From: Allolobophora icterica
Taxonomy: Eukaryota; Annelida; Clitellata; Crassiclitellata; Lumbricidae
DNA: 64,000 nucleotides
Direction of reading: 5' to 3'
Assembly (NCBI GenBank): GCA_963556255.1
Contig: OY744605.1
Coordinates: 69,062,610-69,126,609, forward strand
Below the pieces are notes generated by a model. That model saw only the letters and a list, made by a program, of their open reading frames with translations. It was not told the origin of the DNA and made no database searches. Below, piece by piece: positions 36,310 through 47,269 of the stretch (positions are counted from its first letter, which is position 1; every line of letters begins with the position of its first letter). A program made the position numbers and the translations under genes.

Positions 36310-38260
36310 CGCCAAAACAAGTGGACGCAAAGTGGCAAACATATTTAAGACATAAAACATTGCAAGTTATTTTGGTCAATCAGCGGTCATCATCAAAAAT
36401 GTGATAATCAGGCAGAGGCGTCAAGTAATTAGTAGTTTGAAACACGGTAATCTGTATGCTGATTTGTCTTGTTTAGATCGAAACAATTTGGCAGAAATTC
36501 GGTGATTGATTACGCAGTAGAGCACCTGAATAAGTTGTTCAGAAAATGCGATTAGCCAGCAGTATAACCAAAGAGCAGTTGCAAAAGGAATTATTGGACA
36601 TTGTAAGAAAATGGCACAGTTTCAAAACTAAAAGAGTATGATTTGCTAAATGGTAGTGAAATAAACAGACAACAGTCTCAGAAAACGCCATACAATCTGA
36701 ATCTATAGAAAGTGAAATTACCAATAGCAGAAAACAGAAATAAATGCAAATCTTGCAGAAAATCTATTGTTTGCTGTTACTACGTTCTCCTTAAGTTCAA
36801 TTCGCATAGTCTGGTTTATTGAAATTTGTTTTTGGTTTAGAAATTCATTTTTACATTATCCTCATCACAAGTTATACGTTGCTTGCTAGAGGTCATATTC
36901 GAAATTGAAATACATTTTGAACAGATTAAGAATTCAGTTAAGTTTACAGTCTTTCACGCTGACGGCTTGTGTAAAGGACCTTCTTCTCGGAATTAACGAT
37001 GATGAAATCGTTGACGTTTTGGCGTCAACCAGTGATACGATGAAAAAACTTCTATAGGCCTACTATGTGCTTGTGTGAAGTTGTGTCTACTAATTCTATC
37101 ATGATGTGAAGTTTTTTAAATGAACTAACTTCTGCACAGTGCACTATATAATGTAACAGTTGATACCAAACATAGGCCTAATTGCGAATTTACGACAAAT
37201 TAGAAATTAAAAAGCATGTGTGTTAATTTCTTAATCTTTTAATATTCAATTAATAATATTATGCCATTTGGCCCATTAATAACTAAAAATGTCCTCCATT
37301 TTGGTAAATGTTACAAAAAGCAAAAAAATGCACCCACGCCCCTTATGCTGAAAGGCTTCGTGCATTCGACGCTCGATAATGTGGGCCACCCATGACCAAA
37401 TTTCCCGGGCCACGTAAGTAAAACAAGAAAGATATTGTGCATATTTGGGTACAAGTCTATGGTGATTTGCTATTATTGTGTGCACAGGGTGCTTTTACTG
37501 ATACATTTTTGCCGTCCAGAAATTCTTGAACCATAATTATTTCACAGGTGGTATAAATTTATAAGACTCCTTTGTGCTCAACGAAAGATGCTCCTTAAAC
37601 CAGTCATTGCGTTTTCACTTTGAAACTCTGTAAGCCCAGGCCACAAGAATATGTGCACGAGGAAGAATAATTGTCAAAGGGATTTGGGACCTCCTCTTTC
37701 CCCACCCCTTTCCCGTAGTGCGGGGATTGCATGGGTGGACTGCGGGGATGAATGTAACGCGATAAAGCCGGTAAGACAGGTAGATATGGTACGGTACCGT
37801 GAGCATAAAGTATTTGAATAGGCTCTATGAGGTAAGGTATGATGAGTATACGGTAAGAATAGGCAGAAAAGGAGCGGTACTTTATGCTAGCTCTGAGAGG
37901 CAGCCATGGGGGTATGAAGTGTTAGCAACATAAGTTTTCTTAGCCTAGATCGGTACATGTTAGCGGATGACGAGTCCTCTCCCTCGTCAAATCATCTTCC
38001 CACTGACAGTGTAACTCAATGTACTCATTAAGCATGAGGGGAAAGGGGTGGAGTAGAAATCTCGAAGCAAAATTCTTTCTTCACGGTAAGGTACGGCAAA
38101 TAAGTACGGTAAAATGACGTAAGGTAATAATAGGCAAGGTGAGATATAATAAAAGGTAAGACAGTACATAGATAGGCCTGGAGTAAGGCAAGGTTAGGTA
38201 ACGCAGGCAAGTTATGCATCGTCGCATAGTATAACTAACCTGTGGAAGATGTTTAGCAAC
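36310..38260. other. no gene recognised
   Basis: Low-coding AT-rich DNA. About 37880-37975 shares a short block with 4190-4290. aaggtaagg-like short motifs recur at 37800-38210 without forming a defined repeat. Confidence 0.4.
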
Positions 38261-38263
38261 GAA

Positions 38264-38412
38264 ATTTCGAATTCTTCTCTCCGATCCGGATCAACCTCGT
38301 CTGTGCTACTTATAGATAATGTGTAGGTCCTAATCAAGCCTTGACTTGCAGATTGCAAAATGGTAGCGTCTACCTACTGCCTCATGACTGTATCGATCAA
38401 GTAATTTATTGA
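38264..38412. repeat. edge of a further copy of the right-hand duplicated unit
   Basis: Matches the far end of the 50.7-55.0 kb unit (54618-55005): gattcttctc-like start, then aatgtgtaggt, tgcagat and gtatcgatcaagtaatttat. It lacks the SINE that the two recent copies carry, so it gives the SINE-free state. Confidence 0.6.
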
Positions 38413-38890
38413 AATTGATAAACGTAACGTCAGATGTTTTAAAACGACTTCAATGATCAATTCGAGAGTAATGTGTGGCTCGAGTAACTTCTTCTGCATC
38501 TGCACGCAATTATGGAAGTCTGATCTACGACCGTCATAATAACTATTAATTACAGGGCGAAGGCGTGGCCGCAGGCTCGAACGAGGGTTCATTTATCTCG
38601 ATTACCGTCACTATAATTTCTTTTCAAACGTTTGAATAATGGATTAATTCAGATCGATCCTGCTTTTGGTTAGGACGCATGGCTATGAAATTGTGCGCGC
38701 AATAGTTTTTAAAATGGTAATGAAGCCATTTATCTTGAAGTTCTAACGACTTTGAGACATAACAATCAAAGCACCTATTGAACTCTATAAATAATTCTTT
38801 TCCATTTTGAAATGTTATGCGCTCTCAATCGTTCTTAAGAAATCTCTAAAGTTACGCAGCCATTTTGACATACACAATTACACATGCTAA

Positions 38891-39175
38891 GGCAGTTGTT
38901 TTCAACCTTATTTCATAGTGACGGAACTTACACAAAACGCTCATTCGTCACGGAACCCATCGCGTTTCACCAGTCCATTTTTTTAGAAATGAAAGCATAT
39001 GTATATTGTAATATTGGATAATGTTTAGATTTTAGAATGTTAAACTTTGAATCAGCGCTGGTGAATAAGCTCAGCGTTCGTGATTAAGCTTCAGCGCTCG
39101 TGAATACGCTGGTGCCCTGCGCTTAGCTTTCGAGTGTCGCTTTAGAAATTTGGAGTACACAATTAAGATTTGCAT
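38891..39175. mobile_element. hAT terminal fragment and LINE 3' tail
   Basis: cagttgttttcaaccttatt at 38893 resembles the CAGTGGTTxTCAACC ends of hAT elements; no right end was seen. 39085-39165 (gccctgcgcttagctttcga and following) is the dispersed LINE 3' tail. Both are truncated. Confidence 0.5.
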
Positions 39176-39640
39176 CTCTGGTGCAGGCTATTATAAATAA
39201 ATACTTCAGTCTAGCATTTTATAGTGCCCAGAAACAATGTCGGTGAGCAAAAGCATATGTTAATTGTATTTTGCCAGTGACTATTTCTGGCAGAGGGATA
39301 AGGATAGAATATTTAAACTATTCCAAAAAACAAACGCTGGGCTACATGTAATTAACTTTCAATTTTTATTTGGGTTTGAATTATCCTAAATAAAGTAATA
39401 CATACATGCGTATAAACATGCATTCATACATAGGCCTACATGCCTCTTCGAGTGTAATGTGAGTCCTCTGTGTTGTTTGATGCACATATTTCCATTCATG
39501 ACCTAATTTTATTTGTCTTTCCTTGCATCACCTAACCTCACACGGCTATGCTTTGCTTTACCTTGTAAGTGTCACATCGTACCATACAATATATACCCAG
39601 TGTAATTCACACCTCGCCCGCCCGTGATCGTCATTTAAAT

Positions 39641-39960
39641 CAGTGGCGGCGCTACTATGGGTCGCGGCAGGTCAATTCAACCTGCCTATTTTACTCTTGA
39701 CCTGCCTTATGACCTGCCTGTTTTACTCTTTACCTTTAAAGAATAGTAAAGTAACGAAAGCTTAAGGTTTTAATTGCTGAATTGTTTCAAATTTGAATAT
39801 GCTACAACATTTGGGCGTTTTGCATATCCAAGTTATGCTGCTTATGTTGAGGTTATGCTGCTTGATGCGTCAAACTCAAACATTAATTTCTTCGACCTGC
39901 TGAATAACTCCCAAAATCCTGACGCGGCCTGCTGAAATTGTATAACTGGCGCTGCCACTG
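39641..39960. mobile_element. short hAT with 8-bp TSD and known empty sites
   Basis: Ends cagtggcggcgct and gcgctgccactg are inverted. The TSD atttaaat is at 39633-39640 and 39961-39968. Copies 1 and 2 have a single atttaaatgtgcaaac at about 51283 and 57585, the pre-insertion site. Confidence 0.92.
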
Positions 39961-40147
39961 ATTTAAATGTGCAACCGTTTTAAAAGAGTTCAAAGTAGTG
40001 AGAAATTATTTAAATTATTTGTTGAATATCTTCAAGTTTTGTAGGGACATAGGATGATGATGTGCATAATTTGAAACCACGACAACGGACGGATGAGTGC
40101 AATTTCTATGATAAGTAGTTATACATAATATTATATAGATACGCTTA

Positions 40148-41079
40148 TCTATATAAATGAAGAGAAGACTCTGTCTGTCTGTCTGTCTGTCACAGCGATC
40201 TTTGACCGGGATGCATTTCTACAGCTTTCGACCTTTTCACTCCAAACATTCACTACTGTCTCGGGGTGGGCATTACACACCCATTGTGAGGCTTCGCGTC
40301 CCCCCTTTTCACCGCTACCATGGTCTCCCGGGCCAAAACCTACCCGGGCAATGCATTTTTAGCTGCTTAAAAAAACTTACACTCAACCTATTTTCACTCG
40401 CCAGATGGCGCCGCCCGAGAAGATTCTGTGTGTTTGACCGCCAATTGTCTGTGACCGACACACATTTCTAAACATTCGCCAGATGGCGCAGCCGTAGGGA
40501 TTTCACTTCACATTAAGTTTTGTTGCTTAATCGCTATAGGGATTGAAACTTATATCTAAATTTGTTGCTTCTTCGCTACAGGGATTGAAACTTCGGCACG
40601 CATTTCTAAACATTCGCCAGATTGCGCAGCCGTAGGGATTTCACTTCACATTAAGTTTTGCTGTTTATTCGCTACAGGGATTGAAACTTATACCTAAATT
40701 TCTTGCTTATTCGCTACAGGGATTAAGACACCCAGTGCTGCAACACGTCGAAAACCAGTCCGTCCACAGTTTCGGAGTTTTTACTCGAAACCTTGACTGA
40801 ACAATTATTCATTTCTTCCGTTTTTTTCCGTTCTAAATATTTCCGAAACCCGGGCAACGCCGGGTAAAGCAGCTACAGTACGGATTCGCTAGAGGGATTG
40901 AAACTTTCACTGAACTAAACCCGGACAACGCCGGGTTAAGCAGTGTTTTGTTGCTTATTCGCTTATTGAAACACCCAAAACGCCGGGTTAAGCAGTTTCG
41001 CGTCCCCCGTTTTGACCGCTACCATGGTGTCCCGGCCCAAAACCTCCGAAACCCGGGCAACGCCGGGTAAACCAGTTAG
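40148..41079 (+). mobile_element. non-autonomous Helitron
   Basis: It starts TC (tctatataaatgaagagaag, then CTGT repeats) after an A and ends ttag before a T, with the stem cccgggcaacgccggg just upstream of the 3' end. Copies 1 and 2 have gatacgcttattacattat at this place, exactly the A^T target with no duplication. The hairpin sequence is repeated at about 40853, 40922, 40975 and 41050, and a cgctacagggattgaaact motif recurs four times. No Rep/helicase is encoded. Confidence 0.88.
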
Positions 41080-41154
41080 TTACATTATAATTATTTCAAC
41101 TGTTGGCGCTATATATAATATCCAGACAGACAATAAAGTATGTTGATATATTGC

Positions 41155-41541
41155 TTATCGGGGCTCCTTATAAAGTTTCAGTTGCTTAAATGAATTGATA
41201 TTTTCGACAATGAGTTTTTGGCTCAAAGCAAGACAGCAATGTGAAGAGATGTGGAAGAGAAAGAAATAGCCTAGAAGACGATGATGAAGTAAAAGGCAGT
41301 GTTCGAAAGGTGAACGCGTAAGAAAACCCTGCCGGATAATCCATGAGCATTTCCAGTATAGGGTCCCATCTATGTGAATTTTAATATGAATTCCTATAGG
41401 GACCCAGTTTGGACATGCTCGCAGGGAGTGCGTGGGACCGCAAGCAAAAGTCCCGTCTTGCCGAACGCAATGTTTCATCACAGAGAAAGACCGCCTCGTT
41501 CTGTGCATGTCCTTAGAGGCATAGTCCTCAAAGGACACCAT
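41155..41541 (-). other. minus-strand ORF partly conserved in three unit copies
   Basis: The frame (128 codons here; about 92 in copies at 51669-51947 and 57972-58250) keeps HRTRRSFSVMKHCVRQDGTF, ACG and SLRACPxWV in all three. It has four cysteines in this core. The C-terminal halves differ completely through frameshifts. It may be a coding fragment or simply a shared open frame in duplicated DNA; I recognise no domain. Confidence 0.25.
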
Positions 41542-42181
41542 AGAGTGTAGCCCGTACGATCGATCGAGCGTTCGAAGGCTGTTAACCGCCGGCTGTTAAC
41601 CGCCTTCTTGATTGCTAGTCTCCTTCTCTGCTCGTCATTTGGCGGTTAAGCTATAGGACCACCTTAGGTTAAACATTATGAAGTAGGTAAATAAGTAAGC
41701 TGACTGAGCAGCATAGTTTATTCTGTAATGCAAACTGTAGGTGATATTTAATGCTATAGTTGAGTGTCATAGTTAATAGTAAACATATAGCGCAGTGCCT
41801 CGTATTTAATGGCTTCAAAACATTATCGCACAACCTTATTGGCCAGTAGTTACACTCAGGAAAGCAATGCATGTTGTCGTGTGCAGTATAATGTGGTCTC
41901 TCCGCGCCTAGACACGATGTGTAACCGAAATCTACAACTCATCTTCACGTTGCATTAGTTTCTGCGTTCACGCTAAATTGCTACAGTGCATTATTTGTTG
42001 AAAAGGTACACGTTCTCCATGGAAACAGATGACGTCACATGTAATTGTTGCGAACAGCCATAACTGTGACGTCACAGTAGCAGAAGCTTTAACTGATTGA
42101 AATAATATAGTCTTCTTTTTTCTACTTACTTAATTACTTTACCTTCGGCCGGTACAACGATTAAATATTTCGTTTGGGGAG

Positions 42182-42450
42182 CGTAATCGTAATCTCCAAA
42201 CTTTTAAAAGCTACTCGAAGGCAAAGCGCAGGGTACGAGCGCTACGTCAAATCAGAGGGGGTTCCAGAGAGTAATCCAAGCGGTCCGAGTCCGGTTTCTA
42301 GGGTGCCAGATCAAGAGATGAGGCAGAGTAGCTGTTGTTTAGGGCGAGAAGAATTGGAAGGCGGATGATCAGATGAGTCAGGGTAGGAGAACTTGAAAAC
42401 GTGAGACCAGTTTTGAGTGGAAAGCCCGGGGGTGGGGGTGGATAGAGGAA
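42182..42450 (-). pseudogene. LINE (L2/CR1-like) 3' end in copy 3
   Basis: taatcgtaatctccaaactt followed by the tail and protein end matches the 9262-9620 LINE. It is absent from copies 1 and 2 at this position, so it inserted into copy 3 or its ancestor. A (CA)n tract follows at 42585-42640. Confidence 0.7.
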
Positions 42451-42598
42451 CATGACTTGGATGATGGAGGACGGGTTCTGATGACCATGCGAGGAAAGGA
42501 TAAATACATTGAAATTGCAGTGACACACACGCCCTCCCATCCACATACCCACCCACACACACGCCTACACGAAGACCTCACAAACACACACACACACA

Positions 42599-42641
<43 letters not shown>

Positions 42642-42883
42642 GTAAACACGTCATCCAATACAAACTTAAGAGGCTGTGTCTTTTTGCGAATGATTTTTCT
42701 AAATTATCCACGTGTTTTTCGTGTTAAGCACCCAAAGACAATGGACACAGAACTAAATCTGATTTGTATAGGCCTACATTGTTGTAACTCAGATTTCCAT
42801 AAATATCGTCACACACGTTTAATGATAATTATAATCTAAGAACTTCTGCAGCGCCACTGTCATATTGCTCAAGACATCAGTGT

Positions 42884-43786
42884 ATGGTCGCAATAGTAAC
42901 TAAAATTACTGAACGCGCTCAGCCAGCGATAAGATTGCCTGGATTCGTTTTGTTCGCAATATGCACTCCTTCAATCGGGATCGGGAGCAGGACTACTGGG
43001 AGGCGGTCATTACCCGCCGATCGGACGATTCTAAGAAACTTTGATCCGCCTTCAATGGCCTCCTTGGTCGCCAGTGGGGCGGTTGGCGTTACACAGACAC
43101 CGTCACCCTTCACAGCCGATGTGTTTCTGGATAGGCTGACCGCAAAGATCTCAACAATCCGAAGTGCAACCTCCACTGCTCCACCGCCTGATCATCCGCC
43201 TACCAGCTTTCGTCTTTGTACCCTCCGTTAGATTACAAGCGCTCACTCATCCTAACCTCTGCACCGAAAACGTGTGAGCTTGATCCTGTGCCTACGTCTT
43301 TGGTGCAGGAACACATCAACATGATCCTCCCATTCCTCACTACGTTGTGTAACTGTTCGATTCGTGAGGCGCAACTACCGATATCGTAGAAACGCTCGAT
43401 TCTGCACCCGGCTCTAAAGTGCAAGGACTTGGATCCGAGTGATACAGCAAATTATCGCCCAATTGCCAATGTTGCGTTTATTTCTAAGATTGTTGAACGT
43501 ATTATTGCTAAATAGCTGAAATTTTTATTTGGATGTGAATGGTTTGCTCCCTTCTAATCAATCTAGGTTTCGTAAGAACCACTCCACTGAGACCCTCCTA
43601 ATCCGTTTTCTCTCTGACTTCTATGGCGCTATGGATGTTGGGCATATCTCTCTTTTGGCTCTCTTTGATGTTAGCTCTGCCTTTGATTCTGTCGACCATC
43701 ATATACTCTTCCAGCGTCTTTCTATTTCTTTTGGCCTGACTGATAAACCTTTAGAGTGGCTTCGCTCCTTTTTTCAGAATGAATGA
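42884..43786 (+). pseudogene. LINE RT fragment (CR1/L2-like), N-terminal and motif A region
   Basis: The first frame (42884-43231) ends ADVFLDRLTAKISTIRSATS, the linker between endonuclease and RT. After frameshifts, NYRPIANVAFISKIVERIIA can be read near 43452-43512, then LLPSNQSRFRKNHSTETLL and LLALFDVSSAFDSVDHHIL (motif A, catalytic Asp in LFDVSSAFD) at 43529-43786. It stops after WLRSFFQNE. Order and motifs are typical of CR1/L2-type RTs. An internal inverted piece of the same LINE occurs at 54215-54661 and 60559-61005. Confidence 0.8.
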
Positions 43787-43799
43787 ATGAATTAATATA

Positions 43800-44580
43800 A
43801 GCAGTCGCACCAGAACACGAGTACACAAACTTAGACAGACTACAAATTTGCACGATCAGTTTAAAAAAACGTTTGCAAAAATTACAGTTTATAACTTACT
43901 ATGAACGTCTACAGGTTTGCCAAATCTATTACAGTTAAATAAAGTTTCGATTGAAACTTTGAGACCTCGAATAGCTGTAAACATCAAATCGGTTTATGGT
44001 AGATCTTAAGGCGAACACAACATATTCATTGGTCAGTCTATTTTCATACCGATTTAAATAATTGTCATTTAATTAGCTAACCAGTATTACACAGATAATA
44101 TTTAATCAACAACATTCGTTAAGGAATGCAAATTCTACTATAATAGCCTACAATGCTATCTCCTCGGGTTGACCTCAGACTCTCATATGCCGTAAACACT
44201 TTGCTTTGATACTGGATGTCGATGAAACATACGAGTCTGATCAGGCTGTTCTGTTTAAATATCCATAAAACAAGAGAACGCGGCTTGCGTATTTTAAACT
44301 AAGGATTGGTTACGAGTATTAAGGCCAAAGACACATAGGTCAAATTAAAATACTAGTGCTATCGATTTCAAGCTACTCAAGGCCTGTAAAATTACTTTGT
44401 ATACATTTTCATATAACAATTAATGTATCAAAGTTTAGAGCAACATCCTGAAATAGCATAGCGTGCATCTATTTAAAAATTACGGCAACTTGTAAACTTT
44501 AAACTGATGATCAAATTACAAACATTTATTTTTCATCAAAGTGCACCTCGATCACTTTAACTGTTGTGCGAAATCAATGT
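43800..44580. other. no gene recognised
   Basis: AT-rich with short frames only; lies downstream (on the minus strand) of the 276-codon ORF. I see no supported feature. Confidence 0.4.
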
Positions 44581-44582
44581 TT

Positions 44583-45413
44583 TCATGTCCTACATGTATA
44601 TTCACCTAAATCCAAGACCGTCTGATTACTAATCCCTTCCATATCGATGATAACATGTTCTGGTTGATTGGAAGGAATGCATGAATGCCTCGAATGTCCG
44701 ATTTTACCACGCCTGGAGGCATAACCAGTTGGCTTCAGAAACCCGGATGAATTGATAGGTTCTGGTGGAGCTATTTTGTACTCCGAGCTGCAGGACGCTG
44801 GGACCCGGTGTTGATAATGGCGAATTAGCGCAACGCACGGATGTTTAATGGGATGCATAGTAGTCTGTGGCTTTTGGAATTCTGCAAGTGTAGCACCTTT
44901 ATTAGCGTCACTTGGAACACGCGTAGAGGGTCCAGGAAAAGAGGAATCGTCTGCAGAAGAATGGATGTTCAGTGAGTTCATAGGTTCTGGTTGTGAGGCT
45001 TTATATCCCGTGGTGAAGGATGATGGTTGCCGAGTTGGGATGACGGACGGACGTTTGAAGGATTGAGCAGTAGTCTGTCGGGTTGCAAAGCGTCCAACTA
45101 CTGCGTCTTCAGTGATACAAACGCATGTCGAGAGTTGCCGAGCCGAAGCATCAAGTGCTGGGGAAGGAAAATCCTGTGATGGCAAATCCACTGATTCAAA
45201 ACTGTTCATAGAGCTGTGAAAAGGTTTTGGATTACAGCGCTTAGATCTTCGAGAAACCTTCGACTCATCTTCTGTGAAGCAGGTCGCTGCAGTTGCATAG
45301 AGATCGTGGTCAGCCGTTACTGTTGCTGCCCAACAACTGACGTTACGCTCAGCCATACTGATTGCAGATTCCTCCCGAAGCAGATCTTTGACGTTGAGGT
45401 ACATGAAACTCAT
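44583..45413 (-). CDS. 276-codon ORF, unknown function
   Basis: The longest open frame in this window not made of simple repeat or retroelement. It begins MSFMYLNVKDLLREESAIS and ends LDLGEYTCRT; the ATG has an A at -3 (gcgaaaATGA). The protein is Ser/Pro/Thr-rich, has no signal peptide or transmembrane segment, and looks disordered. Two diverged repeats are visible: FKRPSVIPTRQP...YKASQPEPMNS and IKHPCVALIRHY...YKIAPPEPINS, about 75 residues apart. I recognise no family. It may be a single-exon gene, one exon of a larger gene, or a fortuitous frame; the internal repeat with conserved PEPxNS favours real coding. Confidence 0.45.
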   Translation of the reverse strand: MSFMYLNVKDLLREESAISMAERNVSCWAATVTADHDLYATAATCFTEDESKVSRRSKRCNPKPFHSSMNSFESVDLPSQDFPSPALDASARQLSTCVCITEDAVVGRFATRQTTAQSFKRPSVIPTRQPSSFTTGYKASQPEPMNSLNIHSSADDSSFPGPSTRVPSDANKGATLAEFQKPQTTMHPIKHPCVALIRHYQHRVPASCSSEYKIAPPEPINSSGFLKPTGYASRRGKIGHSRHSCIPSNQPEHVIIDMEGISNQTVLDLGEYTCRT

Positions 45414-45419
45414 TTTCGC

Positions 45420-47060
45420 AACGTTTAAAGTGAAGTAGTTCGTGCGTTAAACTGTTCAGTTCTAAAACGAAGAAAAGAACGATTGTTTATCAGATTTAAA
45501 CAAATCTTTTCCTCGATATTATGCTTTGAAAATGTGCAAAAATTGTCAAAGACTCTTATCGCATTAAAATCGACCGATAAATCTTATTCTGTGATCTTGT
45601 TCTTCATTCTTGGCAGGGTATTTCCGAAAGGCGCTCTGACTTAATTGGCCCTCATAAATGTTCTCAACTTTTAATTTTAAGTCTTGGAAATTTAAGATCA
45701 CGATTAGGCCTCGATCTTTCGATTCAAATGTCTAAAAGTACTACCTTAATCGATGAACCGCCTCATCTACGCGAAATAAGCTTCAGCGGAGGTCAACGAG
45801 GACAAAACGCTGCATAGGGGCTTTGCGAAACTTTACAAAAAAAACTGCTTTCCGATAATATTTGATTACTTTCACTTTTGAAATACTTGAGCGACTTAGT
45901 TTGAAGAACAGTTTATAAAAGAACGTCAGCTCCATCGATGCATATATATTATATAGGGCTCATTATTATATAAAGAGTTAAGTTTATTAACCACCGCTCT
46001 GTTTCTACAGAGCTCGTGAATACGCTGATGCTCCGCTCTTAGCTTTCGAGTAGCGCTTTAGAAGTTCTAGTTTGCGATTACATTAGTCTGATGTAACACC
46101 GCTGTAGAGGTCTTTTAGACAAGCAAAACGAATGATCATCGCTTTTTTAAACTCACAGTCTTAATCTTAAGCTCAGAAGTTAACATCCATCCAAAGATCT
46201 TATAAAGTCTAGACTTGAAGATCTTTAATCTTACAACTATATCTTTTTCCACCGCTTCTCGACTCTCATTTTTCTGTTAAATCTTCCGCTAAACTATCCA
46301 TTTGACACAGACCCTGCGACAATCCTTAGTTTTAGCAGGGTTTCTTGAATATTAACTTTCCTATGACTGTGCCACGACTATGGCCGAGCCAAGTGTGTCG
46401 GTTGTACAATACATATGATGCCAGTAGACTTCAATACCCCGCTGCACATATGACAGTTTCCGTTCGAGCCTTCCGCGTCAAGCCTGTTCAAATAAAGTAT
46501 CACGCCAAACGAGGCGATAGGTAGTCCCTTCCCCCTCCCCCAGAGAAATAGGGAATAGCCACTTGGCTGCTTTGTTCCAAATGCATTGTACAAATACACG
46601 AACTTTCGGCAGTCAGTTCAAAGTTCAGACCAAACAACTCTTATTCGCACCTGTTGCCATTCATCGAAACGCTTGTGGTTCAACAACGCTTTGCTGATGT
46701 ATAAACATTTAACTGCAAGATTTAGAGCACCATGGCTTTGACTAGTGTATTATCGCTCCTATTATTTAGGGTCCATGCCTATTGGAAGACGACTTGTAAT
46801 GCCTTGACTAGTCACGTACAGCGCTGAGTAAAGTCTCTGCGGGTGAGGAGTTCAACAGCAATTATTCCGTACCATAGCGGCTAAGCTGAGCAGACCTATT
46901 GAGGTAGTCCAAATCGTCCCTTCTGTCTTTATGGGTCAGTGCGATTCTTCGGAGGAATAGCAGTACACGGAGGTCTGCAGTACACGGAGGTCAACAACGT
47001 GCCTTGCAGTTGATGTCAATACTGGGCAGACTCAAACTGTGGCACATCTAGTAATGAGGT
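45420..47060. other. no gene recognised; one LINE tail
   Basis: 46010-46090 is a copy of the dispersed LINE 3' tail (ctcgtgaatacgctgatgct, then agctttcgagtagcgcttta). The rest is unassigned. Confidence 0.45.
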
Positions 47061-47064
47061 TGAG

Positions 47065-47262
47065 TGGATCATAGTAGCATATAGTAGCTATATAGTGGCG
47101 GTGTTGGTATAGTGAAATTAGCATAGCAACATGCATAGTAGCATATAGTAGCTATATAGTGGCGGTGTTGGCATTGTATAGTGGTATAGTGGCGGTATTG
47201 GTATTGTATAGTGGCAAAGTAGCGGTGTTGGTATAGTAAAATTAGCTTAGCAACATGCATTG
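47065..47262. repeat. imperfect minisatellite (agtggcggtgttggtatagt)
   Basis: Tandem, unequal repeats built on gtagcatatagtagctatat and agtggcggtgttggtatagt, with nested shorter units. A minus-strand frame reading YQHRYFATIQYQYRHY across it reflects the repeat. Confidence 0.8.
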
Positions 47263-47269
47263 GTTAGGC

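Larger units (their letters stand above)
39183..43440. repeat. diverged copy 3 of the right-hand duplicated unit
   Basis: It starts gcaggctattataaataaat (also at 56077) and follows copies 1 and 2 with clear divergence through 42900. It differs by three insertions (hAT 39641, Helitron 40148, LINE 42182), lacks the long CATA tract and the retroelement piece with the CCHC motif, and has the LINE piece at 42884 in the opposite orientation. Confidence 0.8.

Noticed and set aside
40540..40910. Repeated gattgaaac motifs resembling CRISPR repeat ends
   Set aside because: The copies are irregularly spaced, lie inside a Helitron in an animal genome, and there are no spacers of uniform length or cas genes.
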